This document shows positions 23,541 through 36,579 of a stretch of DNA of 64,000 nt, piece after piece. The notes under the pieces were generated by a model. The model searched no databases, was not told where the DNA came from, and worked only from the letters and a program-made list of their open reading frames with translations. The position numbers and the translations under genes were made by a program. Within the stretch, counting starts at the first letter, position 1; each line of letters begins with the position of its first letter. Source of the DNA: Hygrocybe punicea (Eukaryota > Basidiomycota > Agaricomycetes > Agaricales > Hygrophoraceae); contig OY744471.1 in assembly GCA_963556145.1 (NCBI GenBank), forward strand, positions 1,109,590 to 1,173,589. Reading direction: 5' to 3'.

Positions 23541-26500
23541 ATGGCCATGCAGCCATCCACTCACACAAAGCCGATACTGAAGATTTCTTTTCGTTCTTGG
23601 GACAGGCAGCGTGTTGAGCACGCCTGCCTAACAGCTATCAGTGCATCGCAAACATTTTTACAAATTGCCAATGAAGTTGTAGGGGAAGCAGGTGTTCCAG
23701 GACTCAAATCAGGAGTAAGTGGACTACTTTTTGTTCTTGGTGTTGTCAAGGTATGTTGTATATCCCATGCCCCCGTCTTCTTGCTGACGGTGGTATAGAA
23801 AACGTATGAGAATGCGCAAGACATCGAGAAACTTGCGATTCAAATCAACAACTTGACGGCTGTCCTTCAAAGATCGAACAGCGGCAAGGCACCTACCAAA
23901 GCAATGACAGACAGAATAGATAACCTATCAACGTATGTCACCCTTTCCCTTCGTAAGTATCTTTCCGTCATAAATGCCTCTGAAGGACATGGCGCACAGC
24001 TGCGGATGAAATCAGAAGAATCGCTTCACGGCGTGTTTTCATACGCTTGGTTTATTATAATGACATTTCCTTGGCGATAAGTGGATACATCCAGACGCTC
24101 AATTGGTCGATCCAGAACTTTACGGTATGCAATTTGTGTTCGTTTGTTCCTGCCTTGACGATTACAAACTAGGTAGAGACTCTTCTTGCGATTGAGTTCG
24201 CCTTCGATGTAGGTAAATTGACGCTAGCCTAATGCCTTTTTAATTGCCATAATTTTCAGGAGCATGCTCATTTCATGAAAGATGCTGCAATCAGAATTGA
24301 GGGCAAGATAGACAGTGGGTTCCAGGTTCGATGGGATCGATGATAGAAGCTCAGCTCCTGATGCAACGTCATTTGCAGCGACTGGCCACTAGATTGGATA
24401 CCAAAGGTGATCAGTACCACTTTTATTATTATGGCATGGTGGTTTGAGCACACACACAATAGATGGTGGTCTTCCGCGAGCCATCTTCGCTCAATTCGAC
24501 AGCAAAATCCGGCACCATTGCCTGGATGGCACAAGGACTGAGGTTCTTTCTCAGATACATCGTTGGATAGATGCTGAGGGTATGCAACTTGCAAATGATG
24601 TCACACGTGAATACGGTTTGGGCAGCTCCACGATTACCACTCTAGCCGGGGGCACAGCGCCTATATTTTGGATCAATGGTTCGGCAGGCACAGGCAAAAC
24701 CACTATTGCTTCCACTGTCGCCGAGACTTGCAAGGAGCGGGAGATCCTCGGAGCAAGTTTTTTCTGCTCGCGGGACGATGCGGAATGTAGCAATCCAAAT
24801 CTGATCTTCACATCCATTGCCCATCAACTCGGACAATTCTGCACTCCATTTCAGACCGAAGTCCTACGCATAGCGACGATGAAGCCTGACATAGTCTATG
24901 CCAGCGTACCATATCAACTGGAAGAGCTGATAATCAAACCCCTCCGTTTGGCCAGAAGCTCCTTCCCTTCTTGCGTGATTGTTGTTGATGCCCTCGACGA
25001 ATGCCAAGATAGCGGGACTACCTCGATCATTTTATCGTCTCTCTCTCGCCATGCCAACGAACTTCACCCCCTCAAGATCTTGATTACGAGTCGCCCAGAA
25101 CCACAGGTCACTAGTGTTTTCAAATCAAGCAAATTGAAACCTGCCACTCAGCGTCTCATTTTACATGCAGTCGAACTGGAGGTCGTGCAACACGACATAG
25201 AGCTCTACCTTGCTGCTGCTCTCCAACGGATCGCAGACTACTACAGTCTCGCTGATTCGTGGCCATCGCAGAAAGATATCGTTTCATTAGCAGTTCTATC
25301 CTTTGGGTTATTCATCTTTGCAGCTACGGCGACAAGGTACATCGAAGACCAAAATTATTGCAACCCTAAGCACCAACTTGCAGCTTTATTATCTAACACA
25401 GTTCAAGTAACCGAAAAATCTTCGCCACATCACCATCTTGACCAATTATACACACAAGTCCTCCTTCGTGCGTTTCCCGACGTCTCATCTTACCTATTGG
25501 GTCGTCTCAAGTTGATTATTGGCACTATCATCCTTATCCGTGATCGGCTTACTCCGTTCGCGCTCGAACAATTACTAGGCTTGGAAACAAGCTGTGTCCG
25601 GATGACTCTGGCATGTCTTCACTCCGTCATAATAGTGCCAGAAGAGGAAGACGATGCTGGGGTGATCCGTTTACTCCATCCATCGTTTTTCGACTTCATG
25701 ACAAACTCAGAACGATGTTTGGATCCCAGATTTCTCGTGGACACTGGAATGCAACATACGATGCTTGCCCGTGCTTGTCTCAATGCTTTGTTCGGTCTGC
25801 GACGAGATATTTGTGGTATAGGAAATGTGTCATTATTTAACAGCGAGGTTGACGACCTTCCGCATCGGATTTCACTATCCATCTCCCTTCCGATCCGATA
25901 TGCATGTCGACACTGGGCCTTCCATCTTCAGAATGCCACGATCTCGGACCCGATTCTGCACTCCATGGAGAAGTTCTGTTCAAAATACATACTCTTTTGG
26001 ATTGAAGTATGCAGTCTCCTGGGAGAACTTCGGAATGCGATCCTCAGTCTATCAGTTGCACGCCGTGCACTTCTCGTCTGTATTTTCTTTCATATTTTTA
26101 TACGCAATAACCAATAGATTCCATCAGGTTATATCCGAGAAGATACCTGACGTAATGACAATGCTGCAGGATTCCGAGCGCTTCATTCTTGAATTCTTTT
26201 CGCTCCTAAGCACCTCCTCTCTTCAAGTTTACAATTCAGCCTTATTGTTTACACCGAAGCAGACATTGCTGCGTCGAGCCTACGGTCATCAAATGATGTT
26301 ACCCGCAAGAGTACTGAATGCAACGGAGGAGACTTGGAATCCGTGCATTCGCACCATGGATGGACATGCTACTACGGTCGAGTCCGTGGCCTTCTCCCCT
26401 GATGGCATGTGCATTGCTTCGGGTTCTGTTGATAGTACCGTTCGACTGTGGGACGCCATAAGTGGTGCGCACCAACACACGCTCGAGGGACATTCTGCTG

Positions 26501-28275
26501 CTATCCTTTCAGTGGCGTTCTCCTCTGATGGCAAGCACGTTATTTCCGGTTCTGACGACAGCACTATTCGAGTATGGGACGCGGTTAGTGGTGCACACCT
26601 GCACACGCTTGAAGGACATTCAGGCACAGTTTATTCCCTTTCAGTTTCGTCTACTGGCAAGTACATTGTTTCTGGCTCTGGCGACAAAACTATTCGGGTG
26701 TGGGACGCGACCAGTGGTGCCCATAAGTCCACCCTTAGAGGACATTTCTCGAGCGTCCGGTCGGTTTCATCTTCGACTGATGGGATGCGCATTGTATCAG
26801 GGTCTAATGACAAGACTCTTCGATTGTGGGATGCGGTCACTGGTGCCCACCTACACACATTGGAAGGACATTCTGATCCTGTTGAGTCAGTGGTGTTCTC
26901 TCCTGACGGCACCCGCGTTGCGTCAGTATCTGACGATAAGACTCTTCGGCTATGGAACGCCGTCACTGGTTCTCACTTGCGAACACTAAAAGTACATGAT
27001 ACGATGGTCCTGTCGGTTGCGTATTCTCCTGATAGCAAGCGCATCGTGTCTGTGTCTCGCGACAAGACCCTTAGGTTGTGGGACCCAGTCAATGGCACAC
27101 ATCTGCGCACACTCCAAGGACATTCCGGAAGCGTTAAGGCGGTTGCATTTTCTCCAGATGGTACACGCATCGTGTCTGGATCGTCCGACAATAGTCTTCG
27201 ACTGTGGGATGCACAGAGTGGCGCTCACTTCCACATGCCCGAACGTCATTCTGCGAGAGTCGAATCAGTTGCATTTTACTCCGAGGGAACACGCATCGTT
27301 TCTACATCTGACGACAAGACTCTTCGGCTATGGGATACCGCCAGTGGTGCTCACCTCCATACACTCAAGGGACATTCTGGTACAGTCCTGTCCGTTTCAT
27401 TTTCCCGTGACGGCAACTACATCGTTTCTGGGTCAAGTGACAGCTCTCTTCGGCTGTGGGGTGCCGTCAATGGTGCTCACCTCCGCACCTTCACGGGGCA
27501 TGCTGGCACAGTCCATTCCGTGTCATTTTCCCCGGACGGAAAGCATATCGTATCTGGTTCATCGGACAGTACTCTGCGACTGTGGGATGTCAGCGGTGCT
27601 TGCCTTCACACATTGGAGGGACATGCGGAAACGGTGGAGTCAGTGGCATTTTCCCCTAATGGCACATTCATTGCGTCTGGGTCAGCCGACCACACACTTC
27701 GGTTATGGGAAGCACTCAGTGGAGCACACTTGCAGACACTCGAAGGACATACTGCGCTGATTCACTTGGTGATATTTTCCCCTGATGGCACACGCATCGT
27801 ATCTGGATCATTTGACAATACTCTTCGAATATGGGACACAGTCCAGGGTAGCCACCTACACACCCTGGAGGGACATTCCGACATTGCCCAGTCGGTGGTG
27901 TTCTCACCGGACAGCAAGTGCATTGTGTCTGGATCACCTGATGGCACAATTCGAGTGTGGGATGCTATCAGCGGTGTTCCCCTGCACATGCTACAGGGAC
28001 ATCACGATTCTGCCCAAGCAGTTGCACACTCTCCAGGTCTGATGAAATCTTCATTGCCCCCAACGGGTGATGTTGTTGATTTGGGCCTTGTCATGGACGG
28101 TGAATGGATTGTTTCGGCCATTCACAAGAGGCGACTGTGTTGGATTCCTGTATCTTGCAGGCCACGTTGTCTTGCCTCAAGGGATATGTACGTTGTTCTA
28201 GGTACAGAGGATGGGCGAGTTGTGATTCTCAACTTCGCTGGTGTGGAAAACACATTTGGTCTCTGTAATACTTAG
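23541..28275 (+). CDS. NACHT-WD40 STAND protein with helical N-terminal domain
   Basis: Fungal NLR-like signalling ATPase. The N-terminal domain (23541-24400) is spread over several short exons: ISASQTFLQIANEVVGEAG, KTYENAQDIEKLAIQINNL, YYNDISLAISGYIQTLNWS and EHAHFMKDAAIRIEGKIDSG. It looks like the MLKL/HeLo-type four-helix bundle. The NACHT domain shows GSAGTGKTTIAS (Walker A) near 24680 and CVIVVDALDEC (Walker B) near 24975. A linker of about 400 residues leads to 13 clear WD40 repeats and a degenerate 14th (26356-28030), then a short tail. Introns include 23749-23804 and one ending CCATCAG near 26129. One junction is doubtful: after DSGFQ near 24323 the frame meets TGA within six codons and the downstream frame is shifted by one base. 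This copy may therefore be truncated or carry an indel. Family members act in non-self recognition and regulated cell death; the ligand is unknown. Confidence 0.85.
26356..28030 (+). repeat. WD40-coding tandem array, about 126-bp units
   Basis: Thirteen units of about 42 residues follow the pattern H-x5-S-V-x-F-S-x-D-G-x6-S-G-S-x-D-x-T-x-R-x-W-D. Units are clearly alike at DNA level but not identical; residues right after the GH of each unit vary most (SAAIL, SGTVY, FSSVR, SDPVE, DTMVL). Unit 10 to 11 has a one-residue contraction at WDVSGAC. Such arrays form a beta-propeller binding surface. Confidence 0.9.
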
Positions 28276-28463
28276 TAATGGTCGGCATTGGATACAAATG
28301 GTATTCCGTTAGCTATCACTAGAGATAGTAGTTACTAGAATGTCCCCTGCAAGCTTCAAGGCAAGATACAGCACTGGATAGATAGGTACACGGTACAAAA
28401 AAAAACTCAACAAAGAAAACAGTAGGAAAAGAAAACACACAAACACACTCTCAGTCTAAGAAG

Positions 28464-30801
28464 CTACATGGGATACTCTATCTCCATGGCACCCTCACCA
28501 TTGCGACTAGACAGTAGCAACTCCGAGTCCTGCTGCCCTTCCACTCCACCGCCCAGCGACTCCCCTGGCTCACCACCATACTCACCCCCTACAATATTTC
28601 CCCAACCCACCGGCATCATCCCACTGCTCTGCTCACCGTGGAATCCACCGGCAGTCTGACCACCTAGATGTACGGCCCACATTTTCTCGCTGTTGTCCTC
28701 AGCGAAGTGTGTCATGTACCCGACATTCTCTGGCTGATACAACATACCGTCCTCCGACTCCTCCTCCCGCTGGAACCCCGTCTGAGAAACAGGACTGACA
28801 GGCGAATGCGTCGGATTAATCGGTGAGGACATCGATCCAGCGGACTCGTGGCTGCTATCGCTACTTCCCGGGCCTCCCCTGCCACCGAATCCTATGGAAA
28901 ATGGGCTACGAATGCGAAGGGAAAAATAAAAATAAACACGACAAATAAACGATTTAAGAATGGGTTTTATATATATATATATATATTGTTAACAAAGGGT
29001 GACCGAGAGAAATGAAGAGACTGACTTTGACAATGACCCCGCCCTTCCGTACATCAATGGTGCCATAAGTTCGACGGAATTGCCATTCAGCGGCTGCCCC
29101 AGAATCGCCGCTGAGGTCGACGAGTGCACAAAACGTTGGGACCGGGCGTCATCCATGAACGGGTTCGAGTTCGAGTTCCCCTCGTCGTCTTCCGAACCCC
29201 CACCACCTGGCATACCCATCGCGCCCACATGGTAACCAACAGACTCCCCACCCACGCGCACACCGTTCTGCACCAACGCATACCGTCCACCTCCAGAAGC
29301 CGCGCCCAATTGAAACCCGTGGTTTTGGTTTTGGTTGTGGTGGTGGTTGTGGTTCGAATTGTTACTTGCCACCCCTTGCCTCTGGAATTTCATCGTCGCG
29401 GTGATGCCAGGGATGCCCAACTTGGCTTCCAGGGTTGGCATCTGGTCCGGCCGACTCGCTAGTGTTGGGCTGCTGCTCGCAGCCGCAGCACCAGCACCCA
29501 CACGTACAGGAGTCGTCTCAAGACTCAACGGCGCAGGCCTCCGTGCACCGTGACCTCGACTGGTACCGGGGCCACTCGCACTCGCCGCACCACCAGCCTG
29601 GGTTCTCCCAGCGAGACCGCTGGCAGTGGGCCGCGGGGCAGTCACGAATAGGGGCAAAACCCGCTTCGCCCTCTTGTCGCTCACGTTGTTGTCGTGTGCA
29701 GTGTCTGACTGGGAGGAATAACACCCAGCTTTGCTGGCTCCAGGACGATGCGCCTTCTCGTCGCTTGGTGCGCCAGCCTTGCCACTGGCGCTGGGAGTGT
29801 TCAAGTTCGCTGACAACCCCGCGTCGTCGGTGCCTTGGTCCTTGTTCTTAGGCCTGTTTGGTCCTCTCATCCGTCCTTCTTTTGCGTACTGGCAGGGGAG
29901 CCCTCTGGTGAGACATCGGTTGCAGGCGGGGTGTTCGCCGCTGCACTGTAGGTGCGCCAAAACAATCCCAGATACGGTGAGTGAGCGAGCGAGCGAGCGA
30001 CACAACAACACAGAACAAAGTGAAAAGAGAAGATTAACATTGTAAACGACAGTGAACTTTGTGGGGGAGGAACCGTACCTTGGCTTTTCTTGTGCGACAT
30101 TTTTCGCAGGCCTGGGCGGTACGCAGCCTGGGATTCTCGGGAGTGCGGTAGAATATTCCTGTAGAGGGGTCTAGAGAGCCAGCGAGCGTCCATGGAGGAA
30201 AGGAGCCTCTTTGCGGACTGGGCGTGGGCGTGAAATTTGGAGGTGCTGCCGTGGATTGAGGCTGAGGTATGTGTTGGTGGTGGTGCTGATGTTGGCGTTG
30301 GTATTGATGCGGCTGGTACCCTATGGGGCCGCGGCCTTGTCCTAGTCCTGGATAACTCGCGAGCGAAGTGGGTACGGTGTCACTTGAAGGATGATGGTTG
30401 GGTGGTGGGAAGCGGTCGTCGAAAGGCCAAGAATAGCCCTGGTTCTGATTTTGGTGCTTGTGCTGCTGGGGCCGCATCATTACGTCCTGGGCGGAAGAAA
30501 GGGGGGGTATCGGGTACAGCGAGTGCTGCACGGGGAAATGAGTCCCTTCTGCCGCGTGTGGGAGTAGGTGTGTGTGTGCGGGCGAACTCCTGTCTTGATG
30601 GAAGTGACGAAGGGTTGGTGCGGAACCGGTGGGGCTTGGACTTGGGCCGGGTGTGTTTTGGAGGGAGGGGGGGCTGTTGTGGGGATTATAGTGCGGGTGG
30701 ATTTGAGAATGATGGAGGGGGTAGGAGGGAGACAATGGCGACATTGCGGTGGGAGATGGGTGGAATTGAGAAGGGGTAGCGGGAGTCGGGTGCGAGGACA
30801 T
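28464..30801 (-). CDS. Zn2Cys6 fungal transcription factor
   Basis: Three exons: 30801-30079, 29945 to about 29026, and about 28901-28464. Exon 1 encodes a long Pro/His/Gln-rich region (start MSSHPTPATPSQFHPS) and ends in the first half of the zinc cluster, CEKCRTRKAK. The intron falls exactly inside the cluster, and exon 2 supplies CSGEHPACNRCLTRGLPC, giving the six-Cys GAL4-type DNA-binding domain near residue 235-270. A basic linker (GRMRGPNRPKNK) and low-complexity Gly, Asn and His runs follow. The C-terminus is acidic (EREEESEDG is approximate; FAEDNSEKMW is clear) and could be an activation domain. No fungal-specific TF middle domain is evident. The second intron holds an (AT)n run at 28968-28986 and the first a GAGC microsatellite near 29985. 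Targets are unknown. Confidence 0.85.
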
Positions 30802-33800
30802 GGAAAGGAGAAGAAAGGGGAGTGCGAGTGCGAGGGAGTGCGAGGGAGTTCTTCTGAGCAAGTAAAAGTAGCAAGGTAAAAAAGTAAAAGGTAAACACAA
30901 ATAAAGTAAATATATAAAAAGAGATAAAAGGGTATGAGTTGGGTGGTATAAAGGACCACCTCGTAGCATGTGCCGAGAGGACCGAGTCACGATCGAGTGC
31001 GATTATTAAAAGGTAAAGGATCGAACACATATAACCCCTGTTAAATTGGTACTCTTTAAACACCGGGCCGGTCTCGGCATGAGGTAAGTACACACTCGGC
31101 GTTCGGTCTGTCACTTGTCTTCCGAGACAAATGTCATCGACATTTCCGAGTTTTCTAGATCCGCGGCATACAAGGTTGGCTCCGTGTCGGGAGGTTCGTC
31201 GACAACTTGCGTTCGTGTCCAGAGCCACAGTGTGGACAAGACAGTCCTCCTCGTTCCGTATACCAGTCTTGCGGTATGGAGGGGCAACGTCCGGAGATAA
31301 CGTCATATTCAAAAAAACGTCGCGCCGTTCGCCGTTGCACCGTGCAGTCATAAGAATAAGGATAAGAAAAAGAAAAAGAAAAAGAAAAAGGAAGGAGGAA
31401 AAAAAAGAAAGGAAGGAAGGAAGGGGAACGGGCACTTGCAATACATATTAGACAACTTCCCCATTTGTATTACATCGTCTCTCATAGCCACTGGGGAGAG
31501 CTTACGGTCAGGGCCGGATCCCTGGATGATTGAACCAGCGGGAGCCGTCTGTGCACCTAAACAGAATCGAAGACTCGGAAACGCAGCCTCCAGTCTACTG
31601 TCCAGGGGGTGTACCTGGCGGATGTGACCAAGGTTGGGTGTCGTGAATGTTCATATCTACGATTTCTTCCTCGAGAGGAAATACAGTCGGTTCCGTGGAA
31701 GAATAGGTGTTTACGCGCTGACTATGCCCGTCAGTATGTGCATTACAGCGCGCACGCGTGCCAGCGGCGCGGGTTGGTTGCCCAAACAACGGACAAGTTC
31801 TGTTTGTAAGAAGAAAAATGTTTTTTTTATTCTTTTTTTATTCAAGTTTGAAACGAACCTTCAACGCGACGTCGACCGTGACCGAACCGTGAGTATTTGA
31901 ACATTGAATCTCCGATCAACTCTCGATCGGGAATTGTTCGCGGAACGGAATCAGACCGGCCGTCCAACAGAACACGCCGGGCCGGACCGGCGTTGACCGA
32001 AAGGGCCTTAAAGGTTTACCCGGGACCACTCAGGCTCCTCGTCTTCCAGACGGCTTGATAGGCTTTCCTGGCTGGAGCTCTCAACGGTGGAAAGCCAAAA
32101 AAAAAAAAACGTCGAATATCAATGCATCTGCGTGCCTTGCTGCGAGCCCGTCCAGGTTGCCAACTTACTTTCCTGCCGGCATTTCGAAGCAATTGTTATA
32201 GACTTGTATGTGCATCATCACCTTCTCTTACTCTTACGACACCTGCCCAGAGTCTATAACTTTATAATACTGCTTGCCCGAGATCTCTTAGAGTCTTGCA
32301 TCGCCTTTCAGTACCGGTAACTGCATCTGCTAACTTCGCTCTTCGTGTCCGTGTCCTTCCTTAGCCGCTGGGAGGGCACAAATTCGTTGCTCTTATTCTT
32401 CATCTCTTGTGTGGCTTTGAACCAACCAGACGTAATTATGAGGGAAGGACTCCGGACCATCGAAGACGTTCACGTTTCGCCGTCGCTCTATCTTTTTGAC
32501 TTTCGACGGCCCGGACGTCGGTCGAGCATCACAAAACGAGACAAAATGAAAAAATTCCAGGAGAAGGGGGGGGATTCACCCTTCTGCGATCGCTCTCTTA
32601 CGCAATTGTTCATGGTTGCTGCTTTGCTCTCTCACCGTGACACCGTCAGTGCGTCATCCACCACCACCCATCTATTTTTTTTTCGTCTCACTGAATGGGG
32701 GGTTGTACAATGCCATAATCAACCCCCCCGGAACAGAGTACACACTTTCAGTCTGTCGCCCCAAATCAAGAGTGCTACTTTATGGCGTCAGTATACACAA
32801 ACATCCTAAACACGAAAAACCGGCCCCGAATTTTTTACGTCACCCCACCGGCCCCAACTCCCGTCCACCCATTACTGTCCACAAGGGAGATGGCGGTGGC
32901 GGATTCCACTCATATTATTTTGTTCTTCTTTCCACCTCTCCCCTCCCCTGGACCCGAACGGCGTGACGATACGCACACTTTACGCACACCAGACCAACCA
33001 ATACAACAACAGCAACAACCACAAAGCGCACCTTCTGCTTTCCCTATGTTCTTCCAGTGGGAGCAGTGGAGCACCCTCGCGAGCCGCCCCCCGCTCTCTC
33101 TTTCCTCGTAAGCACCTAGTCACGTACGTAATCCGCCACATGTTCTCCGTCCCCCCGGTCAAGCAGTTTCTGGAACCCCCATCATCGGAACTCACGGTGT
33201 ATTTTTCGTCCGACATCATCATCACCATCATCCTCAATAGCAACAGCAACCAATGAAAGACAAGAAGACAGAAGTTGAGAGGGAACAAAAAGTGTTATCG
33301 AATGCAAGTTCCGTCTCCGTCTCCTGCTTACGGAGAGGAGCTCCGGGAACCGGCGCGCAGGTGAGTATTGTATTTGTGTGCCTAGAAGAAGCCGAACCCA
33401 CACAGCACAGCACATACGCGCCACCTTCAGGTGGCCAGCACGTTTGTTCATGTTTCATGACCAAGCTCCGTTGCTGCGATTCGCGAAGGCTGAAGTGTCG
33501 CGGGCCGCTTTCAATCTTCTTCAAGTTGGTGCCCGTCTATTTTACCATTACAAGCGTTTACACACAACCATAACACATCAACGCACAGGGCGCCTATAAT
33601 AACCACCGACTTGAATGTATACAATTCTAAAAACACACATGGTTTGAGATAAAATACAAAATACAGAATGCCACCTCAGGATATGATACGTTGGAAACAG
33701 GATAAGAATTACAGCAACAACAGAAATAGATTTTAAGATCACACCCAACCATTCCGTTCCGCTCTCGTACATGGTCTATGATAACAAACAAACCAAAAGA

Positions 33801-33832
33801 ACAGAGTTTGGCGGCTTAATGCCAACTCGAGT
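30802..33832. other. Intergenic region between the Zn2Cys6 and LPMO genes
   Basis: No gene recognised. It holds the upstream region of the Zn2Cys6 gene, a purine tract at 31345-31425 built of AAAAAG and GGAAGGAA units, several poly-A or poly-T runs, and many short open frames without known motifs. The length suggests a long 5' untranslated and regulatory region, which would fit the regulator gene. Confidence 0.45.
31345..31425 (+). repeat. Polypurine microsatellite
   Basis: A strand-asymmetric run of A and G only, with about five AAAAAG units and then GGAAGGAAGG. It lies roughly 550 bp upstream of the Zn2Cys6 start on its coding-strand side (pyrimidine tract on the minus strand), where pyrimidine tracts are common in fungal promoters. 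Confidence 0.7.
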
Positions 33833-35013
33833 CTAGGAGGTTGCGCATGATGCGGCTGAAGTGGCGGGGGCGCTTCGTCGTGGTAGTTGTCGCGCGTCTC
33901 TTTAGACGGCAGGCGCCTGAACTCGAGCTCGGAGAACCAGTGGTCGTCGACGAAGAACCAGTAGTCGTCGACGAAGATGCGCCCGCGCTTGTTGTCTTTG
34001 TCGCCGCAGTGGTCGATGCGGGAGAGGATGGGGATGGTGGGGAAGAAGCGACGAATGCAGCGATGGGTGGGCCGGGGAATGTGTACGATGCAGTCGTGTC
34101 ATAAACCTATAAAGGAGAAATGGGGAAGGTTAGGGAAGGTGAACTCAATCCCACGGGACGTGTGATTGATGAGAGGAAGAAAGACTTACATTGGGATCGA
34201 AGATGCCAGGGTCGGTATCCTGGTAACCTCCCGGGAAAGACACAAGTTCGCTGGCACTCGGAACGCCGTTGCCGTTCCCTCCAATGGTGACTTGCGTGCA
34301 GGCCGGGTAGAACTCGGCTCCGCCCAAAGTGACGCCGAGGTGCAAGGCAATGATTTCGTTGCGGATAATATAATTGCCGGGTGCAATATTGGAGGGTAAT
34401 GACACGTTCGAAGGCGTTCCGTTCACTGATCATCAACGGGATCAATATATATATATACTGAAGATGAAATAATATAATACGCACTAATTTGCTGTTGGAC
34501 CCAGTTGCCATCGCTTTGCCTGCCCAGTTGGTTGATCTTGAACCATTGGGCATTCTGGGGATCAAACTGATCGCAAGTGGTATTGCCGCACGATGCCATG
34601 TATGTCATCAGAGGACCGGTATTATGAGGCCACTTTATATATATAAAATTGACAAGCGAAGTTGGGCTTGTTAGCAAAATCAAAGTTTTAAATATGCTTT
34701 GACATACGTGCTGAAGATCGCCGCCCTTCCAGTTGAACAAGAGCATGTCGCCAGGGTTCGCCGAACCAACCAGGGACGCCCGCACTGCGTTTAGGCCACA
34801 GTTGAGTGACGGATTGCTCGAGCCTTTGACGGGGCCGATATCGCTGATCTGGCGTATGATGCTGGGGTTCGTCTGCCCGTTCGGAGTGTTGCCTTGGTAA
34901 ACCTTGTCATTGATCGAGACCTGATAGAGGTAGCCGTGGGCAGCGACGTATGGAATGGCCGCGAAAAGGAGGAAGAGGGATGAAATGAGAGTACTAGTGC
35001 TAGCGGCCTTCAT
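33833..35013 (-). CDS. AA9 lytic polysaccharide monooxygenase (formerly GH61)
   Basis: Copper enzyme that cleaves cellulose or related glucans oxidatively, outside the cell. Exon 1 (35013 to about 34709) gives a signal peptide ending VAA, so the mature chain starts with His (HGYLYQVSINDKVYQGN); this His is half of the copper histidine brace. GGDLQH ends exon 1. The next exon has WPHNTGPLMTYMASC (second brace region), CDQFDPQNAQWFKIN and GNWVQQQI. The third has APGNYIIRNEIIALHLG and AEFYPACTQVTIGG, including the conserved RNEIIALH motif, and FDPN. The fourth exon encodes VYDTTASYTFPGPP, then a Ser/Thr linker (SSSTTTGSSSTTTG) and a basic CRLKRR tail. No CBM1 follows; the stop is TAG at 33833-33835. 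A GAGAGT microsatellite lies just upstream of the start (35052-35095). Confidence 0.92.
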
Positions 35014-35052
35014 AATTATTACTTGGCAGAATGAACGGTGCTAGATGTCGAT

Positions 35053-35084
<32 letters not shown>

Positions 35085-36579
35085 AATCGATTTCGACTAG
35101 GGTCGCGCGGCGAGCTTCGAAATGACGACCAAAGGGTAACGAGTGGGAGGGAATGTCTGTGGAGATAATGGAAATGAGTTTCTCGGGTTTGGTTATAAGT
35201 ATGGTTAATAGGGACGCACCTCAACCACGAGTTCATTTTATACCCTTTCTGCCTCGCGTTGGCCTGGCCCCGGCCGGAAGGTAAATGCCTTCGTTGTGGT
35301 TGGCGGACAAAAGCGTTGAGGCTCCGACGGCCACAAATAGGCTTTTTGACCGACGAGCAACTGCCGCATTGTATATCTCCTCCTATCATATGCCAGAGTA
35401 GGACGCCGAGTCCGTGTCGTTGCAGGGTCTTCAGAATTTGGAAAATCACCCTGCAGAATATACAAACCATCTGTTCAGGGTAATAGCTGGAACATATGTT
35501 GTTTAACAGTTGTTACGCCGGGTTTCTGACATTCCGTTTCTCTGCATGATGTTAACCTACTGGTTACTTTCTGGGAGATCTCCTGCTTAATTTTGGACGA
35601 CGGCGACATACAGCCTCGCACTATGGAGGTTGCTGGAGGATGCCTATACTGTATACAGCTATTATGCAGACGCGTTGCTTCACGGTTTCCATGTTGCCGA
35701 TCAGCGTATCTTATTGAGGCTGATGCCTCAACCCTTCGACCCTCGGGAGGTCTGGTCATTCTAATGTTATAACAGCAAAACTGGTAGGCACCGTTACGAA
35801 GTAAGCTTTTTGACACGCTAACTCCGTTCTATATTAGTAGGCTTCCGATGGACGCCTGACGAGATGGACAGCAGCCACGTAGCGCTGACCGTTTACACGG
35901 CGTTTTGAGAAATGTGTAAACCGCAAGCTTCAAGTGCGTTATGATCAGGAATGCTCGTTGACCTGGAGATGTGTGCGACTTTGGTTAGGTGTTTCAGGGC
36001 TCCAGTTTATCAAAGGTGTGCTTACCAGGGTCACCAGGGTGTAGACCGTTCCCTGGATCCGCCGCCATGTTGCGCTTGAATGCAGCTTCCCGAAGATACA
36101 CCATACATGTTTGTTTTCCATTATTTCCCTTTTTCTTCCCGACCGATACTTCGCCGCCGCCGATTTCACCCTCAGCCCCAGCACACTACATCCTTCACAT
36201 CTCGTTTGGGGCGATATTAGTCACCGCCCCTTGGCCATAACCACTGACCCACTGTTTTACCCCACCGTTTTCCCACCACTCCCCGCTGGATTGGACCATC
36301 GCACCTCCATTTGGATCGAAGAAGACGGCTCGAAGTGTCTCAGTCGGGGTGTCCGTGAGCAGGTGGAAGATCACGGCGAAGAATCGGAGGTTGATTTGGA
36401 TGACGGGATGGGTGAATGTCTGTCTTCTGATGAATGAGGCTAGACATAGGGACCTTATTCCTTTCCAGCCAACCCTCGTACGCGAACATGTTCTCTCAGC
36501 AAGGTAGCTCAGATTCGTACAAGATCACACGAAACAAACAACTGGAATGAGATGGCCTACGAAAATTTCAACTGCCATA
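35014..36579. other. Intergenic region
   Basis: Contains the CT/GA microsatellite of the LPMO leader (35052-35095) and otherwise only short open frames without known motifs. No repeat or transposon end was recognised. Confidence 0.45.

Noticed and set aside
26289..27989. Long antisense open frames across the WD40 region
   Set aside because: Shadows produced by the tandem repeat; codon pattern follows the plus-strand WD40 frame.
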